Shown piece after piece: positions 5,998 to 13,018 of a DNA stretch of 15,685 nucleotides; position 1 is the stretch's first letter, and the number at the start of each line of letters is the position of its first letter. The stretch is taken from NCBI GenBank assembly GCA_023259235.1, contig JAHFQQ010000044.1, forward strand, positions 1-15,685, written 5' to 3'. The translations under genes were made by a program, and so were the position numbers. Below the pieces are notes generated by a model. It was not told the DNA's origin, did no database searches, and was given only the letters and a program-made list of their open reading frames with translations. The stretch is from Polaromonas sp. GTDB taxonomy: Bacteria > Pseudomonadota > Gammaproteobacteria > Burkholderiales > Burkholderiaceae_C.

Positions 5998-6174
5998 GCC
6001 GCGCCCGCATCAGCGCCACGGCCATAAAGCATGGAATCAGCGCGACCCGGAAAATCGCCCGGAAGTCATTCTCCCGGAGCAGCATCAGCCCCATGGCAAC
6101 CAGCGGCCAACGAATGCGCCCACGGCATCAAGTGCCCGGCAGGCGCCCTGGCGTGAGCGCGCCGCGACATGGCG
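5998..6174 (-). pseudogene. Decayed fragment of an MFS transporter gene
   Basis: Read on the minus strand, this region encodes recognisable major-facilitator sequence in two frames. ACRALDAVGAFVG ends near 6106, and PLVAMGLMLLRENDFRAIF, followed by RVALIPCFMAVALM, starts at 6106 in the next frame. Joining them needs one inserted base at about 6104-6108. Together they match the usual RQxLDxVGAFxGPLxAxxLMLL...DFRxVFWxAVIPAxLAVxLL stretch of permeases. A TAG lies in frame just upstream (6175-6177), and similarity stops near 6000. Only ~58 codons of a ~400-codon gene remain, squeezed between the purM stop and the hydrolase promoter, so it cannot be functional. The family call is from memory of the motif. 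Confidence 0.68.
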
Positions 6175-6196
6175 CTATCGGGGTTTGACGGCCCGG

Positions 6197-7234
6197 TCAG
6201 CCGACAATGACGGCGGCACCATCGCCCCGTGCCCTAATCAGGCCAATCTCGTAGACTTGCTCACCGGCCTCGCGCAGGGTTTGCGCCGTCGCCTGGGCGT
6301 TGCCGGCATCCACCACCACCACCATGCCGATGCCGTTGTTAAACGTGCGGTTCATCTCAAAGTCGGAAATCGCAGCAGTCGCCTGCAGCCAGGCAAACAG
6401 TTCGGTTTGCGGCCAACTGCCTTTGGTCAGGTGCGCGGCCGTGCCTTCGGGCAGCACGCGGGGAATGTTTTCCAGCAGGCCGCCGCCGGTGATGTGGGCC
6501 AGCGCCTTGATCGGGTGGGCGGCCAGCGCGGCCAGCACGTTCTTGACGTAGAGGCGGGTCGGCTCCATCAGCGCCTGCTTGAAGGGCTTGCCGTCGAGCG
6601 TGGCGGGCAGGTCGGCACCGGCGCGCTCGATGCATTTGCGCACCAGGCTGAATCCGTTGGAATGCACGCCGCTGCTGGCCAGGCCGAGCACTACGTCGCC
6701 GGGAGTCACGTCCCGGCCGGTCAGGATTTTCGACTTTTCCACTGCGCCGACGGCAAAACCGGCCAGGTCGTATTCGCCGGACGGGTACATACCGGGCATT
6801 TCGGCGGTTTCGCCGCCAATCAGGGCGCAGCCGCTCAACTCGCAACCCCGGGCAATGCCGCCAACGACGGCAGCGGCCGTATCGACATCGAGCTTGCCAC
6901 AGGCGAAATAGTCGAGGAAAAACAGCGGTTCGGCGCCTTGCACCAGCACATCGTTGACGCTCATGGCCACCAGGTCGATGCCCACGGTGTCATGCATGTT
7001 CCATTCAAACGCCAGTTTGAGCTTGGTGCCGACGCCGTCGGTGCCGCTCACCAGCACCGGTTCCTTGTAGCGCTTGGGCACCTCGAACAGTGCACCAAAG
7101 CCGCCAATGCCCGCCAGCACGCCTTCACGCATGGTCTTTCTGGCCAGCGGTTTGATGCGTTCGACCAGTGCGTCGCCCGCGTCGATGTCAACGCCAGCGT
7201 CTTTGTAGCTCAGGGGAGAGGAGGGGGTAGTCAT
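6197..7234 (-). CDS. purM: Phosphoribosylformylglycinamidine cyclo-ligase (AIR synthetase)
   Basis: PurM closes FGAM to aminoimidazole ribonucleotide with ATP, the fifth step of de novo purine synthesis. The 345 residues match the usual length. Family marks are SYKDAGVDIDAGDALV (9-24), GIGGFGALFE (42-51), VSGTDGVGTKL (62-72), DLVAMSVNDVLVQGAEPLFF (87-106) and LIGGETAEMPGMYP (138-151). The C-terminal part carries ITGGGLLENIPRVLP and NNGIGMVVVV. The ATG at 7234 is preferred over an upstream in-frame start at 7297 because it gives the standard MTxxxxxSYKDAG beginning; the ribosome site is weak. The gene is divergent from the AI-2E permease, with 116 bp between the starts. Confidence 0.97.
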   Translation of the reverse strand: MTTPSSPLSYKDAGVDIDAGDALVERIKPLARKTMREGVLAGIGGFGALFEVPKRYKEPVLVSGTDGVGTKLKLAFEWNMHDTVGIDLVAMSVNDVLVQGAEPLFFLDYFACGKLDVDTAAAVVGGIARGCELSGCALIGGETAEMPGMYPSGEYDLAGFAVGAVEKSKILTGRDVTPGDVVLGLASSGVHSNGFSLVRKCIERAGADLPATLDGKPFKQALMEPTRLYVKNVLAALAAHPIKALAHITGGGLLENIPRVLPEGTAAHLTKGSWPQTELFAWLQATAAISDFEMNRTFNNGIGMVVVVDAGNAQATAQTLREAGEQVYEIGLIRARGDGAAVIVG

Positions 7235-7303
7235 GCTGCGTGGGTGAGTGGGGCTTGGGTACGGTCGGCCTGGGTCTGCGCAGGGGGTGCTGCGCAAGCC
7301 CGA

Positions 7304-7325
7304 TAGAATCCAGCTTGAGATTCTA
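7304..7325. promoter_or_regulatory. Inverted repeat TAGAATC-N8-GATTCTA in the purM/permease divergent region
   Basis: TAGAATC (7304-7310) and GATTCTA (7319-7325) are perfect 7-bp inverted arms separated by 8 nt. The left arm is itself a good -10 hexamer (TAGAAT) for the plus strand, placing a start site about 35 nt before the permease ATG. The symmetric site could be an operator covering the promoter, or a hairpin in the leader. No convincing -35 is present. The permease and purM starts lie 26 bp and 70 bp away. Confidence 0.35.
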
Positions 7326-7350
7326 AGGGGTCACTTCCCTGCCGAGCCGT

Positions 7351-8421
7351 ATGCAACTTACATCTACCCAAAAACGCACCGCCGCCTGGTGTCTGATTGC
7401 TGCACTGGCGCTGCTGACGCTGTGGCTGCTGGGGCCGGTGCTCGCGCCTTTTGTGGTGGCGGCCGTGCTGGCCTATGTGCTGACGCCCGTGGTAAACAGG
7501 ATCGACAACATGCTGGGCGGCAAAGTTCCGCGCCTGCTGGCTGTGCTGATAGTCGAGGTTCTGTTTATCCTGATGTTGCTTTCCGTCCTGCTGCTGGTGG
7601 TGCCGATTTTCGCCAAGGAACTGCCTTTGATCCGGGCACAGTTGCCGGTGCTGGCCGACCGCGTCAACAACTCGCTGAGCCCGTGGCTGGCGCAGTTTGG
7701 CATCCAGGTTACGCTGGACGTTGCCAGCATCAAGGCTTTCATCCTCAAGTACCTCAATACCAATTGGGAAGAAACCATGGGTTCGGTCCTGTCATCGCTC
7801 AAGCTCGGCGGAAGCGTCGTGCTCACCATTGCCGGCAATCTGGTGTTGATGCCGGTGGCGCTGTTTTTCCTGCTCAAGGACTGGGACCGCTTTGTCGCCA
7901 TTTTGATGGACCTCGTGCCGCCGAAACTGCGCGCTTCGTTTGACAGTTTCATGGACGAAGCCGACTCGGTGCTCGGCCAGTACCTGCGCGGCCAACTGCT
8001 GGTGATGGGCGTGCTGGCGGTCTATTTCAGCGTAGCGCTCACGCTGTTCGGTTTTGACCTGGCAGTACCGGTAGGAGTATTCACCGGGCTGGCATTTTTC
8101 ATTCCTTACCTGGGCTTTGGCCTGGGTTTGACACTGGCGATTCTGTCCGGCATCCTGCAGTTTGGCGGACTGTACGGCGTGCTGGTGGTGGCGGGTGTGT
8201 ATGGCGCCGGGCAGTTGGTGGAGAGCTTTTACCTGACTCCGCGCCTGGTCGGCGAGCGCATCGGCATGCATCCACTGATGGTCATCTTTGCCCTGCTGGC
8301 CTTTGCGCAGCTGTTCGGCTTTCTTGGCGTACTGATCGCTTTGCCTGCCAGTGCCGTGCTGCTGGTCGGCATTCGTCGGGCTCGGGCGGGGTACATGGCC
8401 AGCAGGCTGTACCAAGGCTAA
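7351..8421 (+). CDS. AI-2E family transporter (PerM/YhhT-like permease)
   Basis: This 356-residue inner-membrane protein belongs to the AI-2E/PerM (formerly UPF0118) family. Members have been linked to export of the AI-2 signal or to cation/proton antiport, so the substrate is open. Hydrophobic segments lie at ~12-46, 62-86, 153-176, 214-234, 238-268, 272-293 and 308-341, as expected. Family marks are FVVAAVLAYVLTPVVNRID (34-52), FFLLKDWDRF (172-181), YLRGQLLVMGVLAVYFSVAL (211-230), FFIPYLGFGLGL (249-260) and LTPRLVGERIGMHPLMVIFALL (295-316). It is divergent from purM and followed by a GC-rich repeat and hda. No SD of note precedes the ATG. Confidence 0.93.
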   Translation: MQLTSTQKRTAAWCLIAALALLTLWLLGPVLAPFVVAAVLAYVLTPVVNRIDNMLGGKVPRLLAVLIVEVLFILMLLSVLLLVVPIFAKELPLIRAQLPVLADRVNNSLSPWLAQFGIQVTLDVASIKAFILKYLNTNWEETMGSVLSSLKLGGSVVLTIAGNLVLMPVALFFLLKDWDRFVAILMDLVPPKLRASFDSFMDEADSVLGQYLRGQLLVMGVLAVYFSVALTLFGFDLAVPVGVFTGLAFFIPYLGFGLGLTLAILSGILQFGGLYGVLVVAGVYGAGQLVESFYLTPRLVGERIGMHPLMVIFALLAFAQLFGFLGVLIALPASAVLLVGIRRARAGYMASRLYQG

Positions 8422-8426
8422 GACTA

Positions 8427-8499
8427 TGGCCCCCACGCTCCCGGTTTCACCGCGTCACTGCCCCCCGAGGGGGCTGTCTGCCCTTGGGGCGGCCCGGCT
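8427..8499. repeat. GC-rich intergenic repeat typical of Comamonadaceae, just before hda
   Basis: This segment has the form GGCCCCCACGCTC...CACTGCCCCCCGAGGGGGC...CCTTGGGGCGGCCCGGC. It contains a GCCCCC-CGA-GGGGGC hairpin (about 8460-8474) and a second GGGGCGG block. I recognise the pattern as a high-copy intergenic element of Acidovorax, Polaromonas and Variovorax genomes, from memory and not from a search. It fills almost all of the 90 bp between the permease stop and the hda start. It may form stable RNA structure in the hda leader. Confidence 0.75.
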
Positions 8500-8511
8500 G
8501 GCAGACCAGCA

Positions 8512-9198
8512 ATGAAGCAGATGGCGCTGGATATCGGACTGGCTTCCTCTCCGTCGTTTTCCAATTTTTTCGGCGGGCCTAATGAATCCGTGCTCAAGCA
8601 CCTTGAACTATGGGCCGGCAACAGTCTGCGCTCGCCGGTTCCCATTTATCTCTGGGGCGACGCGGCCTGCGGCAAGACCCATTTGCTCAGGGCGGTTCGC
8701 GAAGCGCTGCGCGAGCAGGGCGCGGCAAGCGGCTGGATCGATGCTTCGGTGCTGGAGCCGCCTGCATTCAACGAATCCTGGGCCGCCGTGATTCTGGACG
8801 ACTGCCACCTTTACACGGCGGTGCAGCAACAGGCGGCTTTCAACTGGTTTGTCAACGCGCTCAATGCCGCCGACGGACATCCGCGCTGGGTGCTGGCGGC
8901 CGGCAACGTGCCGCCGGCAGATCTGGCGCTGCGGGAGGATTTGCGCACGCGCCTGGGCTGGGGCCATGTGTTCGCCCTGCACGCCCTGACCGAAACCGAG
9001 CGGCGCGCGGTGCTCAGGCGCGAAGCCGATGCACGCGGCGTATTTCTGAGCGACGAGGTCATGGACTTCATGCTGAGGCGTTTTTCACGGGACTTGGGGA
9101 ACCTCATGCAGCTGCTCGATCAACTGGACGGCTACGCCCTGCGAACCCAGCGGGCCGTCACCATTCCGTTGATCAAATCGATGCTGGAGAGTGCATGA
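8512..9198 (+). CDS. hda: DnaA regulatory inactivator Hda
   Basis: Hda is a DnaA-related AAA+ protein that binds the DNA-loaded sliding clamp and triggers hydrolysis of DnaA-ATP, preventing re-initiation of replication. The 228 residues include the clamp-binding-type N-terminus MKQMALDIGL (QMALDI, residues 3-8), ANFF-like SNFFGGPNES, Walker A GDAACGKTHLL (49-59), Walker B VILDDCHL (93-100), sensor-1-like LAAGNVPP (128-135) and REDLRTRLGWG with the expected arginine finger (141-151). The DnaA domain IV DNA-binding part is absent, as in Hda. The start is 12 nt after the GC-rich repeat with no Shine-Dalgarno. It overlaps the next gene by ATGA, so the two are translationally coupled. Confidence 0.93.
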   Translation: MKQMALDIGLASSPSFSNFFGGPNESVLKHLELWAGNSLRSPVPIYLWGDAACGKTHLLRAVREALREQGAASGWIDASVLEPPAFNESWAAVILDDCHLYTAVQQQAAFNWFVNALNAADGHPRWVLAAGNVPPADLALREDLRTRLGWGHVFALHALTETERRAVLRREADARGVFLSDEVMDFMLRRFSRDLGNLMQLLDQLDGYALRTQRAVTIPLIKSMLESA

Positions 9199-9869
9199 CA
9201 GCGAAAAAAAAGATTGCGTTGTTCGATCTGGACTACACCCTGATTCCGATCGATTCCGATTACGAATGGGGCGAATTCACGATTGCGCTGGGCTGGTGCG
9301 ATGCTACCCAATTCAAGCGCCGTAACGCCGAATTCTTTGCGCAATACCGAGCCGGAACACTTGATGTCCACGACTATGTGCGCTTTGCCACCCAGGCCAT
9401 GCGGGAGCAGGGCGCCATAAAATCAGTCGCTGCACAGGCCCGCTTCATGGAGGAGGTGGTGCAAAAGGCCATTACAGGGCAGGCTAGGGCACTGCTCGAA
9501 AAACACCGTGCGGAGGGCGACGAGTTGGTGATCGTGACGGCCACCAATGAATTCGTAACGCGCCCGATTGCCGAGGCCTTTGGCGTGCAGGAGCTGATTG
9601 CCGTCGAGCTGGAGCGTGACGCACAGGGCTGGCTCGTGGGGGAAATCAAGGGCACGCCCTCGTTCCGGGAGGGCAAGGTCACCCGGGTGGAACAATGGCT
9701 GGCCGCGCGCAGCCTGGGTTGGGACGAGGTGGAAACCACGTTTTATACCGACTCCATGAACGATCTGGCGCTGCTGGAAAAAGCCACGCACCCGGTGGCC
9801 ACCAACCCCGATGAGCGCCTGCGCGCCCTCGCCACGGCGCGGGGATGGCGCATACTTGACCTGTTTTAG
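9195..9869 (+). CDS. HAD-IB family phosphatase (SerB/CicA-like)
   Basis: This 224-residue haloacid-dehalogenase-superfamily hydrolase has all four motifs: DLDYT at 11-15 (nucleophile Asp11), VTATN at 114-118 (motif II), Lys161 in REGK, and YTDSMNDLALL at 184-194 (motif IV). The helical cap between motifs I and II is typical of subfamily IB, which includes phosphoserine phosphatase and CicA-like proteins. It is annotated in relatives only as HAD-IB hydrolase. The substrate is unknown; histidinol-phosphate and phosphoserine are possibilities. It starts at the ATGA that ends hda, so co-expression is very likely. Confidence 0.9.
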   Translation: MTAKKKIALFDLDYTLIPIDSDYEWGEFTIALGWCDATQFKRRNAEFFAQYRAGTLDVHDYVRFATQAMREQGAIKSVAAQARFMEEVVQKAITGQARALLEKHRAEGDELVIVTATNEFVTRPIAEAFGVQELIAVELERDAQGWLVGEIKGTPSFREGKVTRVEQWLAARSLGWDEVETTFYTDSMNDLALLEKATHPVATNPDERLRALATARGWRILDLF

Positions 9870-9902
9870 CGAGTGAAGATGGGGGTTCGGGTTCGGACAG
9901 CC

Positions 9903-10006
9903 TTCACCGCGGAGGAAGCGGAGCAAGAGAAGAAGGCAGATCAAGGTATTGAATGGTTTCCATATTGAAATATTTTTCCCGGTGTCCTCCATTCCTCCGC
10001 TGTGAA
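9903..10006. repeat. 15-bp inverted repeat pair in the HAD-pcnB gap
   Basis: TTCACCGCGGAGGAA (9903-9917) and TTCCTCCGCTGTGAA (9992-10006) are inverted copies with 14 of 15 matches, 74 nt apart. The space between is AT-richer and has no open reading frame. The layout is like the ends of a miniature inverted-repeat element or of a long hairpin after the HAD gene. No target-site duplication was recognised and no T-run follows either arm. The 223-bp gap otherwise holds only the element at 10039-10084. Confidence 0.4.
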
Positions 10007-10038
10007 TGACTTTTTCGAACGAGGTTTCAGCTCAAAAT

Positions 10039-10084
10039 GTTGGGGACAGAGCGGACTCACTTTGTGTGGCCGCGGTCTGACCGC
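10039..10084. repeat. REP-like imperfect hairpin just upstream of pcnB
   Basis: GGACAGA-GCGG (about 10044-10054) pairs imperfectly with CCGC-GGTCTGACC (10070-10082). GCGGTCTGACCGC (10072-10084) is also self-complementary. The form GGGGACAGAG...GGTCTGACC is reminiscent of GGGGTCAGAGT...ACTCTGACCCC repeats spread by REP-associated transposases. It ends directly at the AAGGAA ribosome site of pcnB, so it could affect its translation. Confidence 0.3.
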
Positions 10085-10092
10085 AAGGAAAT

Positions 10093-11721
10093 ATGATTAA
10101 AAAATTTATTGACAAGCTGTTTGGAAAATCAACTGGCACAGGATCTGGCGCCAGCCGGATCGGGAAATCACCCCTCGGAAAACGCCAGGAAGTCGGTCCC
10201 AAGGAACACGGGATCGATCCCGCCCTGGTGGACGACCGCGCCATGGACGTGGTGCATACCCTCAAGCAAGCGGGCTTTGAGGCCTACATTGTGGGCGGTG
10301 CAGTGCGCGACCTGCTGGTTGGCCTGCGCCCGAAAGACTTTGACGTCGCGACCGACGCCACTCCCGAGCAGGTCAAGGCGCTGTTTCGCCGGGCCTTCAT
10401 CATTGGCCGGCGTTTTCGCATCGTACACGTCGTCTATGGCCGTGGCCGCGAGCATGAAGTGATAGAGGTCTCGACCTTCCGCGCGCACCTGGACAGCAGC
10501 GAGGCAAGCCAGGTCGGTGGCAATGAGCGCACCAGCAAGAGCGAACTGGCCGGCATGAAGCACGCCGTGCATGCCTCGGGACGGGTGCTGCGCGACAACG
10601 TCTGGGGCCCGATGGAGGAGGATGCCGCGCGCCGCGACTTCACCATCAACGCCATGTATTACGATCCCGAAACGCAGATCGTCGTGGATTACCACAACGG
10701 CATCAGGGACTCGAAGAAAAAAATCATCCGCATGATTGGCAATCCGGCCGTGCGTTACCGGGAAGACCCGGTGCGCATCATTCGCGCCGTGCGCTTTGCG
10801 GCCAAGCTCGATGCGCTGGGCTTCCGGTTCGAGGGCAAGACTTCGGCGCCACTGCGCGAGATGACCGGCTTGCTGGCCGACGTGCCGCAGTCGCGCATGT
10901 TCGATGAAATGCTCAAACTGCTGCAAACCGGCCATTCGCTGGCCAGCATTGCGCAGCTCAAATCCCTCGGGCTGGGCACCGGGATTTATCCGCTGCTTGA
11001 CGTGGTGGTCGAGATGGCTGACCAGCCGCTCCTCAATCTCGCCTTGCTGGACACCGACCGCCGCGTCGGTGAAGGCAAGCCGGTGGCTCCCAGTTTCTTG
11101 CTGTCGTGCGTGCTCTGGTCCGACGTCCGTAGCGGCTGGGAGCAGCGCCGCCAGGGTGGCGAGCCGGTCATGCCGGCGCTGCAGGATGCGATCGACGATT
11201 CCTTCAACGCCCGGATTGGCGATGTTTCCGGCCGCGGCAAGCTGGGCATCGACATGCGCGAGATCTGGAGCATGCAGCCGCGCTTTGAAAAGCGCGTGGG
11301 CAGCTCGCCTTACTCGCTGCTGGAGCAGCCGCGTTTTCGCGCCGGATTCGATTTCATGCGCCTGCGCGCGCAAACCGGTGAAATCGACACGGAGCTGGCC
11401 GAGTGGTGGGAGAAGTTCAGCACCGCTTATGACGACGAACGCCACGCCATGATTGAAGAGGTACGCCAGATGCAGCTGAAAAAGCCGCCGCCGCGCGCCA
11501 GGGTGAAACGCGCTGATACCGGGAGCGCATTGAGTACGCCGCCCGGTGCACACCACATGGCCCCCGATCAGACCGGGGCGTCGCCGGATCAGGGCGACAT
11601 GGCGCCAGTCAAGAAGCGCCGGCGCCGCCGCAAGCCCACAAATCGTGTCAACGCCGATTCGGCACAAGGCGCCGCAGGTGCCAGCGAGCCATCTTCATCG
11701 GATGCCGGCCCGGACACTTGA
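10093..11721 (+). CDS. pcnB: Poly(A) polymerase I
   Basis: PcnB adds poly(A) tails to RNA 3' ends and so promotes decay; in E. coli it also sets ColE1 plasmid copy number. The 542 residues are longer than E. coli PcnB. The class II nucleotidyltransferase head has YIVGGAVRDLLVGLRPKDFD (65-84; catalytic pair Asp82/Asp84) and RRFRIVHVVYG (106-116), with acidic Glu125. RRDFTINAMYYDP (180-192) and RYREDPVRIIRAVRFAAKL (221-239) follow. The C-terminal ~70 residues are basic and low-complexity, with KKRRRRRKPTN, likely binding RNA. This form, rather than CCA-adding enzyme, is supported by the long basic tail and by the neighbour folK. AAGGAA precedes the ATG by 2 nt. Confidence 0.94.
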   Translation: MIKKFIDKLFGKSTGTGSGASRIGKSPLGKRQEVGPKEHGIDPALVDDRAMDVVHTLKQAGFEAYIVGGAVRDLLVGLRPKDFDVATDATPEQVKALFRRAFIIGRRFRIVHVVYGRGREHEVIEVSTFRAHLDSSEASQVGGNERTSKSELAGMKHAVHASGRVLRDNVWGPMEEDAARRDFTINAMYYDPETQIVVDYHNGIRDSKKKIIRMIGNPAVRYREDPVRIIRAVRFAAKLDALGFRFEGKTSAPLREMTGLLADVPQSRMFDEMLKLLQTGHSLASIAQLKSLGLGTGIYPLLDVVVEMADQPLLNLALLDTDRRVGEGKPVAPSFLLSCVLWSDVRSGWEQRRQGGEPVMPALQDAIDDSFNARIGDVSGRGKLGIDMREIWSMQPRFEKRVGSSPYSLLEQPRFRAGFDFMRLRAQTGEIDTELAEWWEKFSTAYDDERHAMIEEVRQMQLKKPPPRARVKRADTGSALSTPPGAHHMAPDQTGASPDQGDMAPVKKRRRRRKPTNRVNADSAQGAAGASEPSSSDAGPDT

Positions 11722-11789
11722 ACCGGGCCGCGCTGTCATGGGTAGGGCGAGGCGCCAGCCAATCGGCGCGTCGATCCGGCGCATGTGAC

Positions 11790-12311
11790 ATGGTGACCGC
11801 CTGCATCGCGCTGGGGGCCAATCTTGGCGATGCCGTGGCGGCGCTGCGTCAGGCAGTCATGGCGATGGACTCCCTGCCTTTGACCAGCGTGCGCACAATT
11901 TCCAGTCTTTACCGGACTGCGCCGCTGGCCACCGATTCGGGCGGTGAGGTTAAGGCACCCGGTTTCGACTACATCAATGCGGTAGCTGTCCTGGAAACCG
12001 GCTTGACCGCGCCCGCGCTGCTCGGGCACCTGCAGCGGATCGAGCAGCTTGCCGGACGCGAACGACCTTACCGCAACGCGCCGCGCACGCTGGACCTGGA
12101 CCTGCTCCTGTATGGCAGCGCCCGCATCGATTCAGCAAGTCTGGTGGTGCCGCATCCGCGCATGCTGCGGCGTGCCTTCGTGCTGGTGCCGCTGGCTGAA
12201 ATCGCACCGGATCTGGTCGCAGCTGAACAGCTCCGGGCGGTTGGGCATCAGGTGATCGAGCGCCTGGGGCCTTTTCCTGTTTCCGGTGCCCCAGGAAGCG
12301 TGCCCGAGTGA
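11790..12311 (+). CDS. folK: 2-amino-4-hydroxy-6-hydroxymethyldihydropteridine pyrophosphokinase
   Basis: HPPK transfers pyrophosphate from ATP to 6-hydroxymethyl-dihydropterin in folate synthesis. The 173 residues are typical of the family. It shows IALGANLGD (6-14), SSLYRTAP (38-45), FDYINAVAVLET (59-70), and the signature RNAPRTLDLDLLLYG (95-109) with Asp102/Asp104 for Mg. LVVPHPRMLRRAFVLVPLAEI (118-138) follows. The ATG at 11790 starts two residues before the conserved IALGANLGD strand and is preferred over an in-frame TTG at 11718 that overlaps the pcnB stop. It follows pcnB by 68 bp and is probably co-transcribed. It is convergent with pdxH, with only 10 bp between the stops. Confidence 0.95.
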   Translation: MVTACIALGANLGDAVAALRQAVMAMDSLPLTSVRTISSLYRTAPLATDSGGEVKAPGFDYINAVAVLETGLTAPALLGHLQRIEQLAGRERPYRNAPRTLDLDLLLYGSARIDSASLVVPHPRMLRRAFVLVPLAEIAPDLVAAEQLRAVGHQVIERLGPFPVSGAPGSVPE

Positions 12312-12321
12312 AGGCTTGTCT

Positions 12322-12972
12322 TCAGGGCGCAAGCCGTTCGCGCAGCCAGCTGCCATCGCCCTGCAGCGTGTAGCGCAGACGGTCGTGCAGGCGGCTTTTC
12401 CGGCCTTGCCAGAATTGCCAGTTGTCGGGCTTGAGGCGGTAGCCGCCCCAATGCGGCGGGCGTGGCGGCTGCAGCAGGAATTTGGCCGCGTACTTCGCGG
12501 CATTGGTGAGCAGCACGCTGCGGCTGGCAATTACCTCGCTTTGCGGACTGGCCCAGGCACCGATGCGTGAATCGAGCGGCCTGCCATTGAAGTAGTCATC
12601 GCTTTCCTTGTCAGATACCTTTTCAACCACGCCTTCAATGCGCACCACGCGTTCCAGCTCAACCCAGTGAAACTGCAGTGCAGCATAAGGGTTGCCGGCC
12701 AGTTCCTGGCCCTTGCGGCTGCCATAGTTGGTAAACCAGACAATGCCGCGCGCGTCAAAGCCCTTGATCAGCACAACGCGGGTGGATGGGCGCAGGTTGC
12801 TGGCCACGGTGGCCACCGTCATGGCGTTGGGCTCCGGCACTTCGGCGGTGATGGCTTCATGGAGCCATTGCTCAAACTGCTTCAGGGGATCGGCATGCGA
12901 AGCATCTTCATTGAGCTCCGCGCGTTCGTAGCTTTTGCGCAGGTTGGCAATGGTGGAGGTTGAATCTGACAT
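12322..12972 (-). CDS. pdxH: Pyridoxamine/pyridoxine 5'-phosphate oxidase
   Basis: PdxH is an FMN-dependent oxidase that makes pyridoxal 5'-phosphate from PNP or PMP. The 216 residues match the E. coli size (218). Marks are NLRKSYERAEL (10-20), NAMTVATV (49-56), RPSTRVVLIKGFDARGIVWF (61-80), TNYGSRKGQEL (81-91), FHWVELERVVRIEG (101-114) and the C-terminal GYRLKPDNWQFWQGRKSRLH (177-196), the FMN/PLP-site region. The start at 12972 gives the standard MSDxxxxIANLRKSYERAEL beginning; a longer frame to 13107 exists but has no family similarity. The only promoter-like box lies 7 nt from this ATG (see 12979). Confidence 0.96.
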   Translation of the reverse strand: MSDSTSTIANLRKSYERAELNEDASHADPLKQFEQWLHEAITAEVPEPNAMTVATVASNLRPSTRVVLIKGFDARGIVWFTNYGSRKGQELAGNPYAALQFHWVELERVVRIEGVVEKVSDKESDDYFNGRPLDSRIGAWASPQSEVIASRSVLLTNAAKYAAKFLLQPPRPPHWGGYRLKPDNWQFWQGRKSRLHDRLRYTLQGDGSWLRERLAP

Positions 12973-12978
12973 GGTGGG

Positions 12979-12984
12979 AGTATA
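12979..12984 (-). promoter_or_regulatory. -10-like TATACT 6 bp upstream of pdxH
   Basis: On the minus strand TATACT (12984-12979) is a good -10 hexamer. Transcription would begin at about the A of the pdxH ATG, giving a leaderless or nearly leaderless message. The 46-bp gap to the divergent nucleotidyltransferase gene is very short and shows no Shine-Dalgarno in either direction. No convincing -35 is seen. If pdxH starts further upstream this reading fails. Confidence 0.3.
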
Positions 12985-13018
12985 AAGTTGACGTAACCTT
13001 GTGATTGGTCCATCCCGC

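Noticed and set aside
5931..6188. 85-codon plus-strand frame in the hydrolase-purM gap
   Set aside because: The minus strand here carries recognisable MFS sequence in two frames, so the plus-strand product is not a gene.
5879..7306. 475-codon plus-strand frame across the purM region
   Set aside because: It is the antisense of purM and of the MFS relic; composition is shadow-like.
10168..11667. 499-codon open frame antisense to pcnB
   Set aside because: pcnB is certain on the other strand and this product has no family features.
12313..12335. GGCTTG/CAAGCC hairpin between folK and pdxH as a shared terminator
   Set aside because: Only 6 bp with an 11-nt loop and no T-run on either strand, and it lies partly inside pdxH.
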